Assembly: GCA_047967505.1 (NCBI GenBank)
Contig: CM106541.1
Strand: one strand, 5' to 3'
From: Dipteris shenzhenensis
Taxonomy: Eukaryota; Polypodiophyta; Polypodiopsida; Gleicheniales
Length of the DNA stretch: 64,000 nucleotides
Shown here: piece after piece, positions 11,400 through 24,199 of the stretch
How positions within the stretch are numbered: the first letter of the stretch is position 1
Layout of the letters: the number at the start of each line of letters is the position of its first letter
Made by a program: the position numbers and the translations under genes
The notes under the pieces: generated by a model
Database searches by the model: none
What the model was told of the DNA's origin: nothing
Seen by the model: the letters and a program-made list of their open reading frames with translations, nothing else

Positions 11400-14300
11400 A
11401 ATGAAGCTACCCAATAGGGAAAACTGGAAGCCCCAGCCCCCACTAGCACCCCACCTTGGTTCTAACTTGAAAGGGGAAGAAAGCTAGCCGCAATGTGGTA
11501 AACCAATGCCATTGCCTGTTCTACCCTCTAGCACATTGGAAAAAGAGGAAAAATGGGCTCCTCAAACTTCCATGGGAGATACTTTTGCTGACTCTACACT
11601 TCTCCAATATTGGTGGCTCATCCTCAAGCTCATCTATGTCAATTACTACCTCTTTTGGTTTCCTTTTCTCATCCCTCAGACCCCATGTTGACATGTCCTA
11701 TTAAACCTTAGAGCTATCTAACTGAATTGACCACCAGCTCTTAGAAAGGAAATCCTCTATCTCTTCTAGAGAATGGATAGCATCCTCAAAGGTCATCCTA
11801 TAAAGCGTTGGGCTAATTAAGTAGATGAATTATGGATAGAGGCATGGATTGACATTTCTCCACTATGGAAGAGTGCACATTGACCACCCTCCCTTAATTT
11901 CAAGTTTTTGAGCTAATGTAGGCCAAATGCTTGAAGCCAAATAGCTTGTGGCTGATGAATCAATCCACAATGATGGAAGGTTCTAGAACAATATTTTTCA
12001 GGCACCATGTGTTTGACTAGTGCTTGGTTTGAGATCCTTGTTGATACCTTGTCTAGACTAGAGTCATCGATACACCATAATTAGAAATGCTAATGGGAGA
12101 TGAAAATATAAAAGATGACATATCAAGACCCATGCCATTGAGCAGCCTTATCAACATAGATATAAGTCAATAAAGTGAGCAATATGGGCAGCATCCTTCC
12201 CAAACAAATCAAACTGCAGTATTTTGCCATATTGGTCCCCTTGACCTCTTGATAGGTGAGTGAATGCATTGATCTTGAATGCAAAAGTCTTAGGAGTTAT
12301 TGATCTATCCTCGGACAATATCCTAGTCCTAAGCATCCTCCATTTGTATTGAGAAGACTCTCAAGATCAACATACTCTATGGTTATCTTCCTCAAAAAGT
12401 CTTTTGTAGCTCTACTGGAAGCTTTGATTGTGGTTGGGGATAGGGATCTTCAGTTCATTTTGGAGATTGACTAACCTCTGTAAAGGGAGAAACTTCTCAA
12501 AGTTCTCCAAACAATGAACCATCTCCTCATAGTGGGTTCAATACATCCATGGATCAATAACATTAAAAATTCTTCCGATTGTCTCACTGAAAGTTATGAC
12601 GTAGCAAAAATGCTCTTTAAGTTGTAGGTGTGGATATCAATTGCCAAATGATATTATTCAACCAAGAATGCACCTTGGGATATCCTTGAGCTCATGTAGT
12701 GGAGGCTTTACACCCAAATACCTTGTTGGTGGTGGCTGATGAAGTCAATTGGGTCCCGTCGAAATGGATCAATGACCCCATAGTGACTATTGGTTCTTGT
12801 ATCTACCCTTGATCATCAATGTTAGCTATGGGTGCATGTAATCCTTGATTACTACTGTAACATGCATATCTTTAGAGAAGATTGGTTAAGAGCTACTACA
12901 GTAACTCCTTGCTTTGGAATCCATGATGAACATACATGAGATAGGGATAGGGTAGTGGGAGTCTTCCCAAATTATTACATCCTCTCTGCTATGTGTCTAT
13001 CCGTGAGCCAAAGTATCCTTCTCCCATCTTGATCTCGGTAGTGTAAATTGTGCTTTCAATTTACTTGTTTCTTTCTATCACCACTTCTTTAGGGTAGGTA
13101 GCATGGTGGATGAAAAGAAAAGCTAATCATTCTTTGACCCACGTGGCAACAATTGAAAAGCTCAACATCTTAATAAAAGTCATGATCAAGAATGTTGCAT
13201 TGAGACTTGCTTTGCAATCTAAAGTGCTTCGATATTTAGTATACACTTCTCATTTTATAACAATGTTGTTTTTGGTAATGAAAAGTTCTATCTCAATGCT
13301 AAATCGATAATAAGGTCATCTAGATACATAAGGTTGTTAACACTTTCACTAAGCATACGATAAATACTACTTGTGCTTCATGATCTCGACTTTGTGGCTT
13401 TATTAAAGACTAATACTTGAGAGTTGCTTTGGTTTATTATCACTTTTCTCTACTTTGTCATTTGAAAGGTTATTGTATAAAGTTGCAGAGTCGCTTTTAG
13501 GGCTAGACTCCTCATGTCTAAGTAAAACCTTCGTGCATTTAAGTAAGATTTCTTAATGGGGATGCTTATACCCTTTATAGAGTGAATAAGTTTATGGATG
13601 AAAGATAGATACTCCTTGCCAGTTTTAGTTTCTTCAGTGTTGGTAGTCATTAGAACATAAGAATGTATATATTAGAATATACATTGTCATGGAGTAGGAA
13701 ATTTTTGTGCAAGAAATCTCACTTAAGCACACAAAGGTATTACTTAGACTTTGAGGGATCTAAACTTAAAATCAACTCTTGCAACTTCACATAACAATCT
13801 TTCAAATCACAAAGCAAAGAAATGCGATGATAAAGCAAAGAAACTCTCAAGTATAAGTCTTTAATAAAGACATATAGTCAAGACTACATACAAGTGTTAT
13901 TGATTGAAGTTCTAATACTAGTATTTCTAAGCTAAACAACTATCCACTGCTAAAACCCCAAGGGTGATCATGAAACATAAGTAGGAAGCTTGAAGTTCTC
14001 ATCATTAAAAATAACAACTTTAACTAGGAGTGTAGACGAAGTATCTAAGCACCTTAGAACCATGAGCATGACTTTGATTAGAGTTCTCTAAAATATGTTG
14101 AGTATTTCAATTGTTGATCTGTTGGTCAAGCAAGGGCAAGCTTTTCTTTTCGTCCCACTATGCTTCCTTCTATTAAAAGATTCTTTGACTGTAGTCAAAA
14201 TTGAGAATTCTAAGCAATCCATTAGGAGCTACCTCTCCCTCTCTTTAGTGCATCCCATATGTCAATATGTATGGCTCAAGCACATTCAATGTTCTTTCCT
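11400..14300. other. intergenic, no recognised gene
   Basis: There are only short frames without recognisable motifs, such as 12336-12151 on the minus strand and 13110-13310 on the plus strand. The first 300 bases may be the tail of the retroelement whose protease ends at 11391. I see nothing else I can name. Confidence 0.4.
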
Positions 14301-14305
14301 TCTTC

Positions 14306-14680
14306 AAAGTCTTTCATCCAAGTATACGAAATCACGTATAACATGTTTCTTCCTTTCTTACAAGACCTTTAATGTGTTTCTTCCTTTCTTATAGGACCTT
14401 CAATATGTACTACAAGGCTAAAGCATTATAGTGATGTGAGTTACAATTGAAGTGTCAAAATGTGAATTGCAACACTTTGGCATATTCTGATTTTTCAAGG
14501 TCTTTCGTGCAGGTAGATGGGATCACATATAACATGCCTCTTTCTTTCTTGTAGCACCTTCAATATGTGCTAAGAGTTTATCTTCAAAGTATAGATATTA
14601 ATGGCTAAAATATTATAGTGTTGTGAATTTGAATTAAAGAATCAGAATGTGAATTATTACTTCACATTTCCATTTGCTAG
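14306..14680. repeat. degenerate tandem duplication, about 190-bp period
   Basis: The segment starting AGTCTTTCATCCAAGTATACG (14306) is repeated from about 14498 as AGGTCTTTCGTGCAGGTAGA. Both copies then have ATCACRTATAACATG, a TTTCTTTCTT tract, ACCTTCAATATGTRCTA and a TTATAGTG...TGAATT tail. Inside the first copy, a TTTCTTCCTTTCTTAYARGACCTT unit is itself doubled. Divergence is considerable. Confidence 0.6.
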
Positions 14681-15026
14681 CTATTGGATTGCATGCAAGC
14701 GTGCTTTTGACTCTTTAAGTGAATACATTGTTTAAACATGGCTTTATGTTAATCTTGATTTTTACATCTTTATTCTTGTGTCTCAGTTTTCATTGTACCT
14801 TTATTATATCATAAAGAGAGTAGTGTGTTGATTAATGACTCTATGGGAGTAATGCATCCTAAAATGTGAGTGTCTCTACCTACCACATACATAATTTGCT
14901 AAATGATTGTATGAAAATAGGAAGGCCTTACCAATATTTATCGTCACATGGTAGTGTCTATTCCTTTACAAGAGAGATATAATGTGCATGATGATACAAA
15001 CATAGTTAGAGTCAAAACATATGTCA

Positions 15027-15230
15027 CTATGAAAGTGACCTCTCCAAGGATTCCCATAAATTATTTGCTGTGGAAACATTTCCAAAATGACAGATGAGTC
15101 TATTATCAAGATGCAACAGGATCGTAATTTTCCCAAACAAATATGGCAATAACTTCTTGATAAAGAATTTATTTTTAATGAGCACTTGCCATATTACAAG
15201 GCACTTGCCTATGGAAATATCTTGGGCCAT
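15027..15230 (-). pseudogene. possible copia gag scrap
   Basis: This 67-residue minus-strand frame ends in FGNVSTANNLWESLERS. That resembles the block of Ty1/copia Gag (UBN2-like) in which a variable loop is followed by TAKE.W..L. No protease or RT follows on the same strand within a plausible distance. The match is weak and could be chance. Confidence 0.25.
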
Positions 15231-16005
15231 TCATGTCTAATAAAATATAAGAAGAGTCCTCTATAAATGAATGCATATAGACACCAAATTTGTTTTGAAG
15301 AGAATGCTTATAAAATTTGACAAAATGGTAGATAAGTCATATAAGACAATTGGCTTCCTTGATTCATCATGCTCGAAATATGTGGCTGAAAGAAGGTCCC
15401 AAAATAAACAATAAAAGTCCAGCAAGTCTTAGTTAACCAATACAAAGAGCAACCTTAGGGATAAGGGGCCTTAAAATCAACAACCATGTGTCATTCATTG
15501 GAGGCCATTTCAACCTTAGCCAAAACAAATTGCAAAAAACTATGGCTAATCTACATACGTTGACATCATGGGAGAACAGAGAAGAGCTCTTTGTTAGATT
15601 TTGCTGAAATCCAAATAGGGATTTCAGTACATAAAAGCTCCCAAAAACAAAGAAGGTGTAGCAAGTATGCACAACATTAAAAATTTTAGAGAAAACATCT
15701 GAAAAAATGCATAGTAGTTTTTTTGAGACTTTCTGAGAAACAACACCCTTGAAGTAACAAGAGATCAATTACAGAGTATTTAGACTCTATGTGAGGAAAT
15801 TATGATAAATCAACATGACATAATAGAACCTGGAAAATGGTGATGGAACTATGGATCTGAGTGGCGTTTCCTTCTAAGGACATAAGAGAAACTAGCTCTT
15901 GTAGCTTGCCTTCTGCAACAACTCTAAGGGTAGAAATGATAATGAAATAGCAGATCACAAACTCTTTCCTATACTTGAAAATTTTTGGATCTCCCCTTAT
16001 AACTC

Positions 16006-17030
16006 ATGGTTTTCAATGACACTCTCAACAGTAGGCACACCACAACATACACATTCTACAAAAAAATGCACACTAGAGCATGTACATCCTCTAAACATCG
16101 AGGAGGAAAAATATACACCAAGGCATATACATCCTCTGAACACTGGGGTGGCCAAAGTAACCAAGGGTTGAAGCTTCACCAACAAGAAATAATACAATTA
16201 GAAGAGTCGGTCAGCAAGCTCAAAAGTCGGTTCTCACCTCTTGCAAGAACCACCACCAGGCAAATTATCTAGCTCAGCAAAGTGCATGAGTCAGGACGGA
16301 GACATGGGTGATCCCTCTAATGTTAGAACCTCAGTGGCTCTGAACTACATCCCCAATGATCTCCACTCTCCTAACCCATGTACAACAATAGCTAGATTAA
16401 GGGAAACCTTTTCCAATATCATGGAAAGGTTTGGATTGACAAACCCAACAGAATCGCTAAACCCATTTTTAGGGTAGACTAGGGCAATGACAGAGCCTCA
16501 AATGCCGACCTAGCCACCGATATCACAAACAATATCAAGTCCCATGTTACCTATTGGCAATCAACCCCCATCGTACCAATTCTTTGATGATAGACAGTCC
16601 TAGATTCTCACAAGGGTCCCAAATGCTAGAGCAAAAGGGGGAGATGAGTAACCTTGAAGGCCCACAATTAAGACCCTCACCTCAGAAGCCCCTATGATTC
16701 CTCCTTGGCAACAGAACATGGGGGATATTATTCCCTACCCAACAATTGCCCCTTTTGGACCTATACTGAGGGTGAACATACCACTCCCTAGAGGACCTCC
16801 AATCCAACCTATTAGGTCCAACCCCGACCCAAGTCACAATGTAAATGGCTAGTGGGCCTAGATCCTCTCATACTAACCTTGTGCCATCAAGTCCATGGAG
16901 CCCTTCATCAAGACCACCAATGTACAATACAAGGCCCACCGTCCACAACCTCCTCTTGTATTGCAAATGGCCCTTATGGATGAAGTGTTTTCACTTTCAT
17001 TTACTAACCCCACCCTTCATTAGCTGACTC
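16006..17030 (+). other. proline-rich open stretch, unassigned (gag-like?)
   Basis: Plus-strand frames 16006-16272, 16241-16477 and 16845-17027 overlap in series. They encode a short coiled-coil-like part (QQEIIQLEESVSKLKSRF) followed by Pro- and Ser-rich sequence. Part of it (16070-16155) contains a doubled 44-bp unit with GCATRTACATCCTCTRAACA. Composition resembles linker regions of plant gypsy Gag proteins, but I see no CCHC box or protease, so the assignment is open. Confidence 0.25.
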
Positions 17031-19560
17031 TAGCTCTCCCTCCTCTTCTTATTTGTCCTTATTATACTTATTTTTTATGCTTAACCCTAGTACCAACTTA
17101 ACCATTTGAGCCTTCCAATGTCATATCAGTTTTAACTTGGAGGACTTTCCTAGAACCCAAAATGCAATAAACCTCTTCAGCCATAGTCCTCATTTTAGGG
17201 GTTTGTATGGTGTATTATCAAACTCCTCTCAATTTAATGACTTGGACAAAGCCCTCAATGAAATATAATCCATAAAATGGATTTTTAAAGAACTTCGAAG
17301 TAGAGAAGCAAGGGAAAAAGTCATGCAAAATGTTGGACTTACAAGCATGGCAAGTCAAAGACATGGTCTGATGAGAATCCAATAAAAGTTTCACACTCAA
17401 ATCTAATATGGGACTTAAGGGGGAGAACGGGAATACACTATACTTACTTTGCTAACCCTAACACCACTAGGATCTTACATCAATCCCTACTAACACCTTC
17501 TCCCTACTACTAACTTACATCTTAGATTTTTCTCTTTCTTTGAAAGGTCACAAGTACTCATCCATAATCCATCCACTCAATGTCTAACCATTGCAATAAA
17601 TCAAGCCATGCCATGCCAACTGTAGTGGAATCCAATGCTACTAGATGCAATATCCATCTTCCAGCAGTAATCCTACCATAGATGATTCAGTGAAGACCTA
17701 TGAAGCACTGCAAATGGCAAAAATTCGCACGAGAACTCGGGATGATCTCCACTACCGTCAATGAACCAACAACCATGACCTTCACATGATCTAGGGGAAT
17801 GGATCAAGAATAAAAAGGAGGTTGTGTTAACCGATTGGTCAACAATATGCCATCGCTAGTTAGTGATATCATTTGATGGATAATGGCAAGTCCGTAGAGA
17901 TAGGATTGTGCCTTGGAGACAAATAGGCCCAAGATGGTTGTAAAAGAATGAGGAAAGAGAGTGGTATAAAGGGAATAGGGTTGGCCCTCCCTTCAAAAGG
18001 TGACATGTATAAAAGGCCAAGTGGTTGACTTTGGTCTTCACTGTTGGATGCACAAGTTTAGAATACAAGCTCCCTCTTCTTTACCGAGAGTGTTTTTCGG
18101 TGTTCTCTTGTTTCCTTTGTAGTGCATTTGTGTTTGCCACTCCATCCCCATTCATTTTCCTCTTCTCCTTCCCTTCTCCTCATCTCCCATCTCCCCTTTC
18201 CCTCTTTCTCTTGTGGAAACACATTGCAACAATCCAGGAGGCACTTGAGTGAGACTTGCGGATGGCTCGTGCTTTGCATTGCTCTCACAAGCCATAGCTT
18301 GTAGTGGAGGCTGATCCCCACACCACCTGAGTCACTATCGAGACAACGTAGTGCTAGATACACACTCATGATACATCATGAACATGCTATAGAGCTCAAT
18401 GCCACCCTAATGGAATTGGACTTGTTAAGGGGACTATGCCTTGGAAGTTTTCATCATCATCTGCCATGGGTAAACTTTTCCCACTTTCTTCACTTGGTAA
18501 CAAAGATGAGTTGACCTCATCTTCACCATTTTTTATTGGCTTTGAAGACACTTTGCTTGCTGCAAATAGTTGTAAACCTTGAGTAAGTTGTTTAATCTTT
18601 AGTACACTTGTGTTGCACTTACCATGTAATGAAAAGACAAACTTTTATCTTGTTATTGCCTTCTTAAAAATTTAGTGTTTTGTTTTAATTGTTCATGTTA
18701 TTGTCAAGCACCTACACGATACCCACCTGACCATCGTCCCAAAATAGCTTGGTTATCAAAACCCAAATGGCTACCGCCCTATCATAAATGAGAAGGAGGG
18801 ATTGTTGTTCAAGGATTGTTTGCACTCCATAGCCACAAAGAGCTCTGATTCATGGATGATGCTGAAGGTCTAGCTTGGGTGGGCTGCCAGATCCTCCTCC
18901 GATGTGTCGAATGATGCTCCCCATCCGAAGGACAAATTTTCCCACAAATCAAAGTGGGACAACTCAGATGAGCAAAGTTTGGATCTTTGGGTGGTCTAAA
19001 GGTTAAGTTTGGCACTCTCATTAGTGTATAGATCCATGAGTTGTTATGGCTAGCATGGTAACTCAGAGGGAGAGGCAATTTTGACTTTGAAGACCTTATC
19101 AGACTAAAGGAGGGAGCCGACAACACTCCTCTCCACCCAAAGTTGGATTTTACAGGTTTTGGAAGTTTTATACACACGAGCAACTTGTGTTCATAAAATA
19201 CTACAAAGTACATACAATGAAACTTCAATTTTCAAAGAGATTTATCTTTGCAATTTTAAGAACTAGTAAAATTTTTCATGTTTTGGTTATATTTTGGCCT
19301 TAAAGCCTGCAAATTTATAGGAAAGACTTATGAGTTCAAAAAATCTAGGAAATACTTGTGAGGTGAAAAGTTGAAGGTTTCTCTATCTATAAACAAAACA
19401 TAAAACTTCTTTGTGAACACTAATCAAATTCCTAGGTGGCCTTTAATTTTAAAGAATAAAATTATATAAATTTGAATATTTGAATGCTTTCAAATTGGAC
19501 CTCGGTTAAGCCTCAACATTTCTTTTAGTTAGGAAAGACGTTTTTCATAGCATTGTATCC
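17031..19560. other. intergenic; isolated TATA box and pyrimidine tract
   Basis: No gene is supported. At 18008-18016 a clear TATAAAAGG on the plus strand is followed by a C/T-rich stretch (18120-18215). That is the arrangement of a promoter and leader, for example in an old LTR, but I found no second copy and no coding frame behind it. The 139-residue minus frame at 19228-18809 has no recognisable motif. Confidence 0.35.
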
Positions 19561-19561
19561 A

Positions 19562-19585
19562 TCTCTCTCTCTCTCTCTCTCTCTC
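19562..19585. repeat. (CT)n microsatellite
   Basis: An uninterrupted run of about 12 CT dinucleotides sits in non-coding sequence. It is likely variable in length between individuals. Confidence 0.9.
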
Positions 19586-21370
19586 GACTAATAAAAAAGA
19601 CATCATCTGTGCTTTGTCCTGAGAGTACATTGATGACGTCTACGCTCAATGCCGTGGGCTATACCTATGCAAGACAAAAGATTCAATTTAAGAATTGGAA
19701 ATATTGACGAAAACACTTTTATAAGTATATTTTCACAAATCTAACATGTCCTACTCACCAGGATACTTACTATCACGCTAGCATCTATGTGAGCCTAAAA
19801 ATCTGCACATCACTCATCTTACAAACTAATCATTTGTAACTATTGACAAAGATGATATGTCCACAGTAGGCAATCTGTTGAACTCTACCAACCTTCGCCC
19901 ATGCTACTTAAGAATGTGCTCTAAATGCAATAGAGACTCCTTTATTGCCAGTGTGCAACAATCAAATAAATTCCCCATACTTAATTCTAATGCATGAATA
20001 AAATCACCTAAAAATGCCAAGAAAATTGCATGCTCACCAAAGACAAAAAATGTGATAAACAAGTATCTCAACTATCATTGTTTTGATCAAACATAGCCTC
20101 TTGCATCATACAAACCACTTTCATCACTTTCCAACAAACCTTTAGCTATGCATATTGCCTTGAAAGTAGGATAAGTTGCAAAGTGCACAGGTTGTTAAAA
20201 TGCTTGCAATCCTTGAAGATATTGAGTAGCATATGCATGAAATATTGCTCAACATGGGGTGGAAAAAAATTGTACATTTGACCAATACTATTGTCTCTAT
20301 CTTTTTTCTAGTCCACTCCTTACTTTTTACTACAAATATTAAGCAACATACGCCTTAAATATTGCTACCATTACGTCAAAAAACATTGCACATCCTATTG
20401 TCCGGCTTTCTTCTAGTCCACTTCTTACTACTTTTGTTCCAAACCCACTCGCCTAGAAAGCCACCATAAAGTATATCATTTGCATCATGTTGCAAAAGTC
20501 GTTTCTCTGAATTCTTTTATGAATATAAATTTTCATTTTGTTCTCTATCCACCCACTACATTTTGCAAATGATCATCTCAAAATATGACACTATATTAGC
20601 ATGAAAAGATGAACCTCAAACCTTTGGACATCAGATTTTTCTACATACATATCATACTCATGAATTTGTCAACATGCTTTTGATGTTGACACATAACGTG
20701 CATCCAACTGCTTATTGATCTCATTGATGACACCATCGTTTGGGTTGTGCAATTCACCTTGCCCTTCGATGAGACATGATTTACCATCTTCATTATGATT
20801 TTGCTGATTTATCAATGACCCTTACACATATATTTAACTGCTATGGTTGTGGAAAAAACTTCAAGATTGATGTATGCCTTGTACTTTGTGGAAAGAAAAG
20901 GATAAAATGGCACAATCCAAAGATTGTCTACCACACCTTGTTTCACTTATATTTCTTTATGATCATCTTGGGGTCATCCCGATGCGTGTAAAGAAGATAA
21001 CCCTCATTACCCACAATAGTACTTTGAGAGAAGACATGTGGGTGACAATGATTGCATTTACCATCAATATGCAAGAAGCAGAGGCATTTAGTATGCCGGA
21101 GGCTCCATGGACAGTAGAGTATCTAAGAATCTCATGCAAGTTAGGAAATAGTATTATATTAGGGAGCTTTGCACATACAATTCAACCACAGTGTATAGTC
21201 TCTATATGTTTAAAGGCACCTTCCAAAATCAACAATATGTGTGAGTGCGGCAAACTTCTTTTGAAACTCAATCATGCAAACATACACATCTACTTTGCCA
21301 AACAAATTATCCTTCATAAAATAGACTCCATCATAACCTTGTGCTTTGGATAAAACACACAAGTTGTCAG
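19586..21370. other. intergenic, no recognised gene
   Basis: Several short frames (for example 20874-21353, 159 residues) have no motif I recognise. Their composition matches the surrounding AT-rich non-coding DNA. Nothing else is evident. Confidence 0.4.
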
Positions 21371-21551
21371 TGTGGGGGTTAAAGGCCACTATACCTTAAC
21401 CCCAGTTATGTACAATACTCAAACACATATATATATGGATGACATAGAATATTAGGGTGTTTTGCACCTAGAAAAACTTGTGCGGCTCTCTCTTTTGGCT
21501 CTCCCTCTCTCTCACCTTCTTTCGTTTCGCTTCCTTTGTTGAGATCTCTCA
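21371..21551 (+). repeat. 5' LTR of copia family A, plus copy
   Basis: This 181-bp LTR begins TGTGGGGGTTAAAGG and ends CTCTCA. It aligns with the 175-bp LTR at 56669-56495 on the other strand. A TATATATATGG tract near 21428-21438 is a likely promoter. The last bases form a stem-loop (GTTGAGA-TC-TCTCAAC) that runs into the primer site. The 3' LTR partner is absent. Confidence 0.75.
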
Positions 21552-21553
21552 AC

Positions 21554-21566
21554 TGGTATTAGAGTG
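21554..21566 (+). other. primer binding site (tRNA-iMet type)
   Basis: TGGTATTAGAGTG lies two bases after the LTR end. The consensus is TGGTATCAGAGC, complementary to the 3' end of initiator Met tRNA, which primes minus-strand cDNA. The sister element has the exact consensus, so this copy carries C-to-T and end changes. Confidence 0.8.
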
Positions 21567-22902
21567 TGGGTGTTCTAGCTGAGCCCGGGTGAGAGCCTGC
21601 GGGTGTGAGCCTGGAGCCTGAAGTTTGCTGGTGAAGCTCTGTGGGAGAAAGGAGAAGCTTAGTTGGGTGACTTTACCTACATCCTAGTGTGAAGAGACCT
21701 TGCAAAAACCTTTGGAAAGTTCTTTGAGTGATTTTGGAGCAAAAAAGACGTTTTTTGATGATTCCCCTGTTCCTTTTGACTACTGAGAGTCCAGAATGAC
21801 CTGTACAGGCAACCATTACCTTCTTTTGGTATCCATGGCACTTTAGGAGTTTAAAAACACCTTCATTCTTGAATTGGCTTCATTTTGTTGGATTTCTGGC
21901 TCATTGTCTTTGCTTCAACGTTTTTCTGCCAATGTGTTGGAACTCAAGTTTGAAGCGAACATTCATAGATTTGTTACTTCCGGTGGACTTAGGAGGTCTT
22001 AAAACTTTTGTTGCTCATCATTCGCACTTCAGTGGTGTTTACAAACAGGTCTGTTCGCAAAAATGTTTTTTGGTCCATGTGTTGGACCCGATGATTGGGA
22101 CCATGGTTTTCAAAACCGTTTGTTCCATTGCATTTGGAAGGCCCAGAAACCCCCACTCTTGCGTGATCTCATGGAGATTTGGAGAAGTTCCATCTCTTTG
22201 GGGTGCCAAATTGTCTGTTTCTCTGTCAAAAATCCATTCAAAGGTTCAAACCTTTGTTTTTTGAATTATAGGTCAATTGCAAGGGTTGACTCCCCATTTC
22301 CCATTCATCGATTGGGATTTTGGAGTTCTAGTAGAAGAGAGATGTTTGCATATTGTCTTGCTAAGTTTGATTATGTAGTGACGTCCATGTTTTGAGGCAT
22401 ATTAGGTTCTATTTTCATTAGCGATCATTGCCATGGGGTCGTGATTTCTTGGATATACCTTATGCAGATTACTCTAGTTATAGTCTAAGCCATGTGCGCT
22501 CATTCATGATTTGCATTGGGTTGCATGGATGCTTTACAGGCCATTTGGATGCATTGCGATCCTTGTTGGATGCACTAATAGTCCTAGATTGCCTTGTGGG
22601 ATGCTTTATTGATGGATGTTTAGCACATAGACGCTATTTTATTCTGAGGGACAGCTATTGCAGTGGATGCACAGGTTGTGCTATGATCTCTCGGATGAGA
22701 TTTTGTTAATGAATATGCTCATGGTGGACAACATTTATGCTTGAGGCATTTTGGCACTTACTGGCATTGGGATTGCCATTTTTTTGCCATTGTAATTGGC
22801 ATTTTCTTTTGGGCCAAATTTACTCATATGAATGCATAGTATATGCACATGAGTTAGATGCATTTTGATGGTTTGAGCCTTGAGTTTTGGTGACACTATG
22901 CG

Positions 22903-23305
22903 TCCTAACTTAACTATATTTTACCTAACTAACTAAGAGCAGCTAACCTACAGTTATACTAACCTGAGGGTAGTAAATTAACCTAACCTAACCAAATGCT
23001 AACCTAACCTAGTTTCAGACTAACCTAACCAAACCTAACCCAATAACCTAACCTAGGTTAGTGCTTAGGTTAGTTTAGGTTAGGTCTTTTTTCTTTTTTC
23101 CTTGTTTTTTCAAAAAAAATGGGGGGGGGGGGGGCCATTGTGTGGTAGTGGTAGGATGGGAGGAAGGGGGTCTGTCGTCGTTGCAAGGGTGAGGGTGGGA
23201 GTCGACGGGGTGGGAAAGATGGAGGAGGGGAGGTGGGGAAGAGGGAGGAGTAGGAGAAGAGGAGGGTGGAGCTAGAGCCGAGGTGGAAGGAGGAGGCATG
23301 GGCGA
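22903..23305. repeat. about 400-bp insert with TAACC/GGTTA repeats and G-rich tail
   Basis: In the sister element the words GAGTTTTGGTGA and GGTATTTGGTGTGATT are about 50 bases apart. Here they are about 447 apart, so roughly 400 bp were inserted. The insert starts with irregular CTAACCTAACC repeats (22905-23060), switches to the complementary form CCTAGGTTAGTGCTTAGGTTAG (23053-23085), then has a T-rich tract, a run of 14 or more G (about 23121-23134) and about 170 bases of G/A-rich sequence. It could be a small foldback element or captured repeat DNA. The exact ends are approximate. Confidence 0.6.
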
Positions 23306-23389
23306 TGAGACATATTTGGATGCATCTAGTATTTGGTGTGATTTCTCTCTTGTAGGTACTAGCATTTGGGATTTTGTTTGATTTGCATC

Positions 23390-24000
23390 ATGGCATCCTC
23401 TTCCATGTCTGAAAAGGAGTTTCTCAGCAATAAAAGTTTGATGGGATAAACTTTTCTTTATGGAAAGAACAGATAAGGGATGTGCTTATTCAAAAGAAGC
23501 AGATTAATCCCTTGGCAGGGATTGGAGTTAAGCCTGTACATATGTCTGAATATGATTGGAATGAGTTGGATGCATTAGCAAAGTCTATTGTTAAACTTCA
23601 TCTTGCAGAGTCAATTTATTTCACAGTAGTAAGTGAGCAGACTACGGAAGATTTGTGGAAGAAATTATGTGCCACTTATGAGAAGGAAATTGCCTCTAAT
23701 AAAGTTTACCTCATGAAGAGGGTGTTTGAGCTGTAGATGAAGGAACGGATCTCCATTCTTCTCAATTGAATGAATTCAATATTATTTTCAGCTAGCTTTA
23801 GGCTCAGAAGATGAATTTTGATGTGGAAGTCTATGGATGGCAACAAGCACGATGCATCCTTAAATGTGCAAAGGGGCAGAGATCACAGTTTAGGGGGAAG
23901 TCCCAAGAAAGAGGGAAGTCTTGTAGCAAATCTAGGGCACAAAACATTGAGTGTTACGATTATGGTAAGAAGGGCCACATGAAAAAGGATTGCTAGTAGC
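23390..24000 (+). pseudogene. copia gag (family A, plus copy)
   Basis: Gag packages the element RNA. The start ATG at 23390 gives MASSSMSEKEF, identical to the sister copy. After an early frameshift (about 23430) the 23482-23736 frame continues the Gag core (SEYDWNELDALAKSI, LHLAESIYFTVV, LWKKLCATYEKE). It stops at TAG 23734-23736, where the sister has a Gln codon. The zinc knuckle near 23950-23990 reads IECYDYGKKGHMKKDC, where the sister has CYHC, so one zinc-binding Cys has become Tyr. The deletions and stops make it non-functional. Confidence 0.8.
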
Positions 24001-24199
24001 TACAACCTAAAAAGAGAGCAAAAAGATAAGAAAAGGAATGCAAATCGGGGTACAAATAAGAAGGAAGAGAGTCCAAGGGAGGAAAAAAGAAAAAAGAATA
24101 TCAAGGAGATATGCAGTCACTGATAATAGTGACTATGACATTCTCTTCATGAGTAGTCTACCTGCAGACTTGCTTATTGCTTCAGATGATGCATATTCC

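Noticed and set aside
18809-19228. 139-residue minus-strand frame
   Set aside because: No recognisable domain, and no promoter or splice context that makes sense.
20874-21353. 159-residue plus-strand frame
   Set aside because: No motif, atypical composition, no support from neighbours. Probably chance.
21869-22709. Series of plus-strand frames in the copia leader (131, 110 and 93 residues)
   Set aside because: Frames are not shared with the sister element's leader, so they are unlikely to code for protein.
22905-23085. Interstitial telomere
   Set aside because: Repeats are irregular five- and six-base words (TAACC, CTAACC), not the plant CCCTAAA array. Kept only as an odd insert.
23075-23365. 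Minus-strand Pro/Ser-rich frame of 96 residues
   Set aside because: Direct result of the G-rich insert. Low complexity only.
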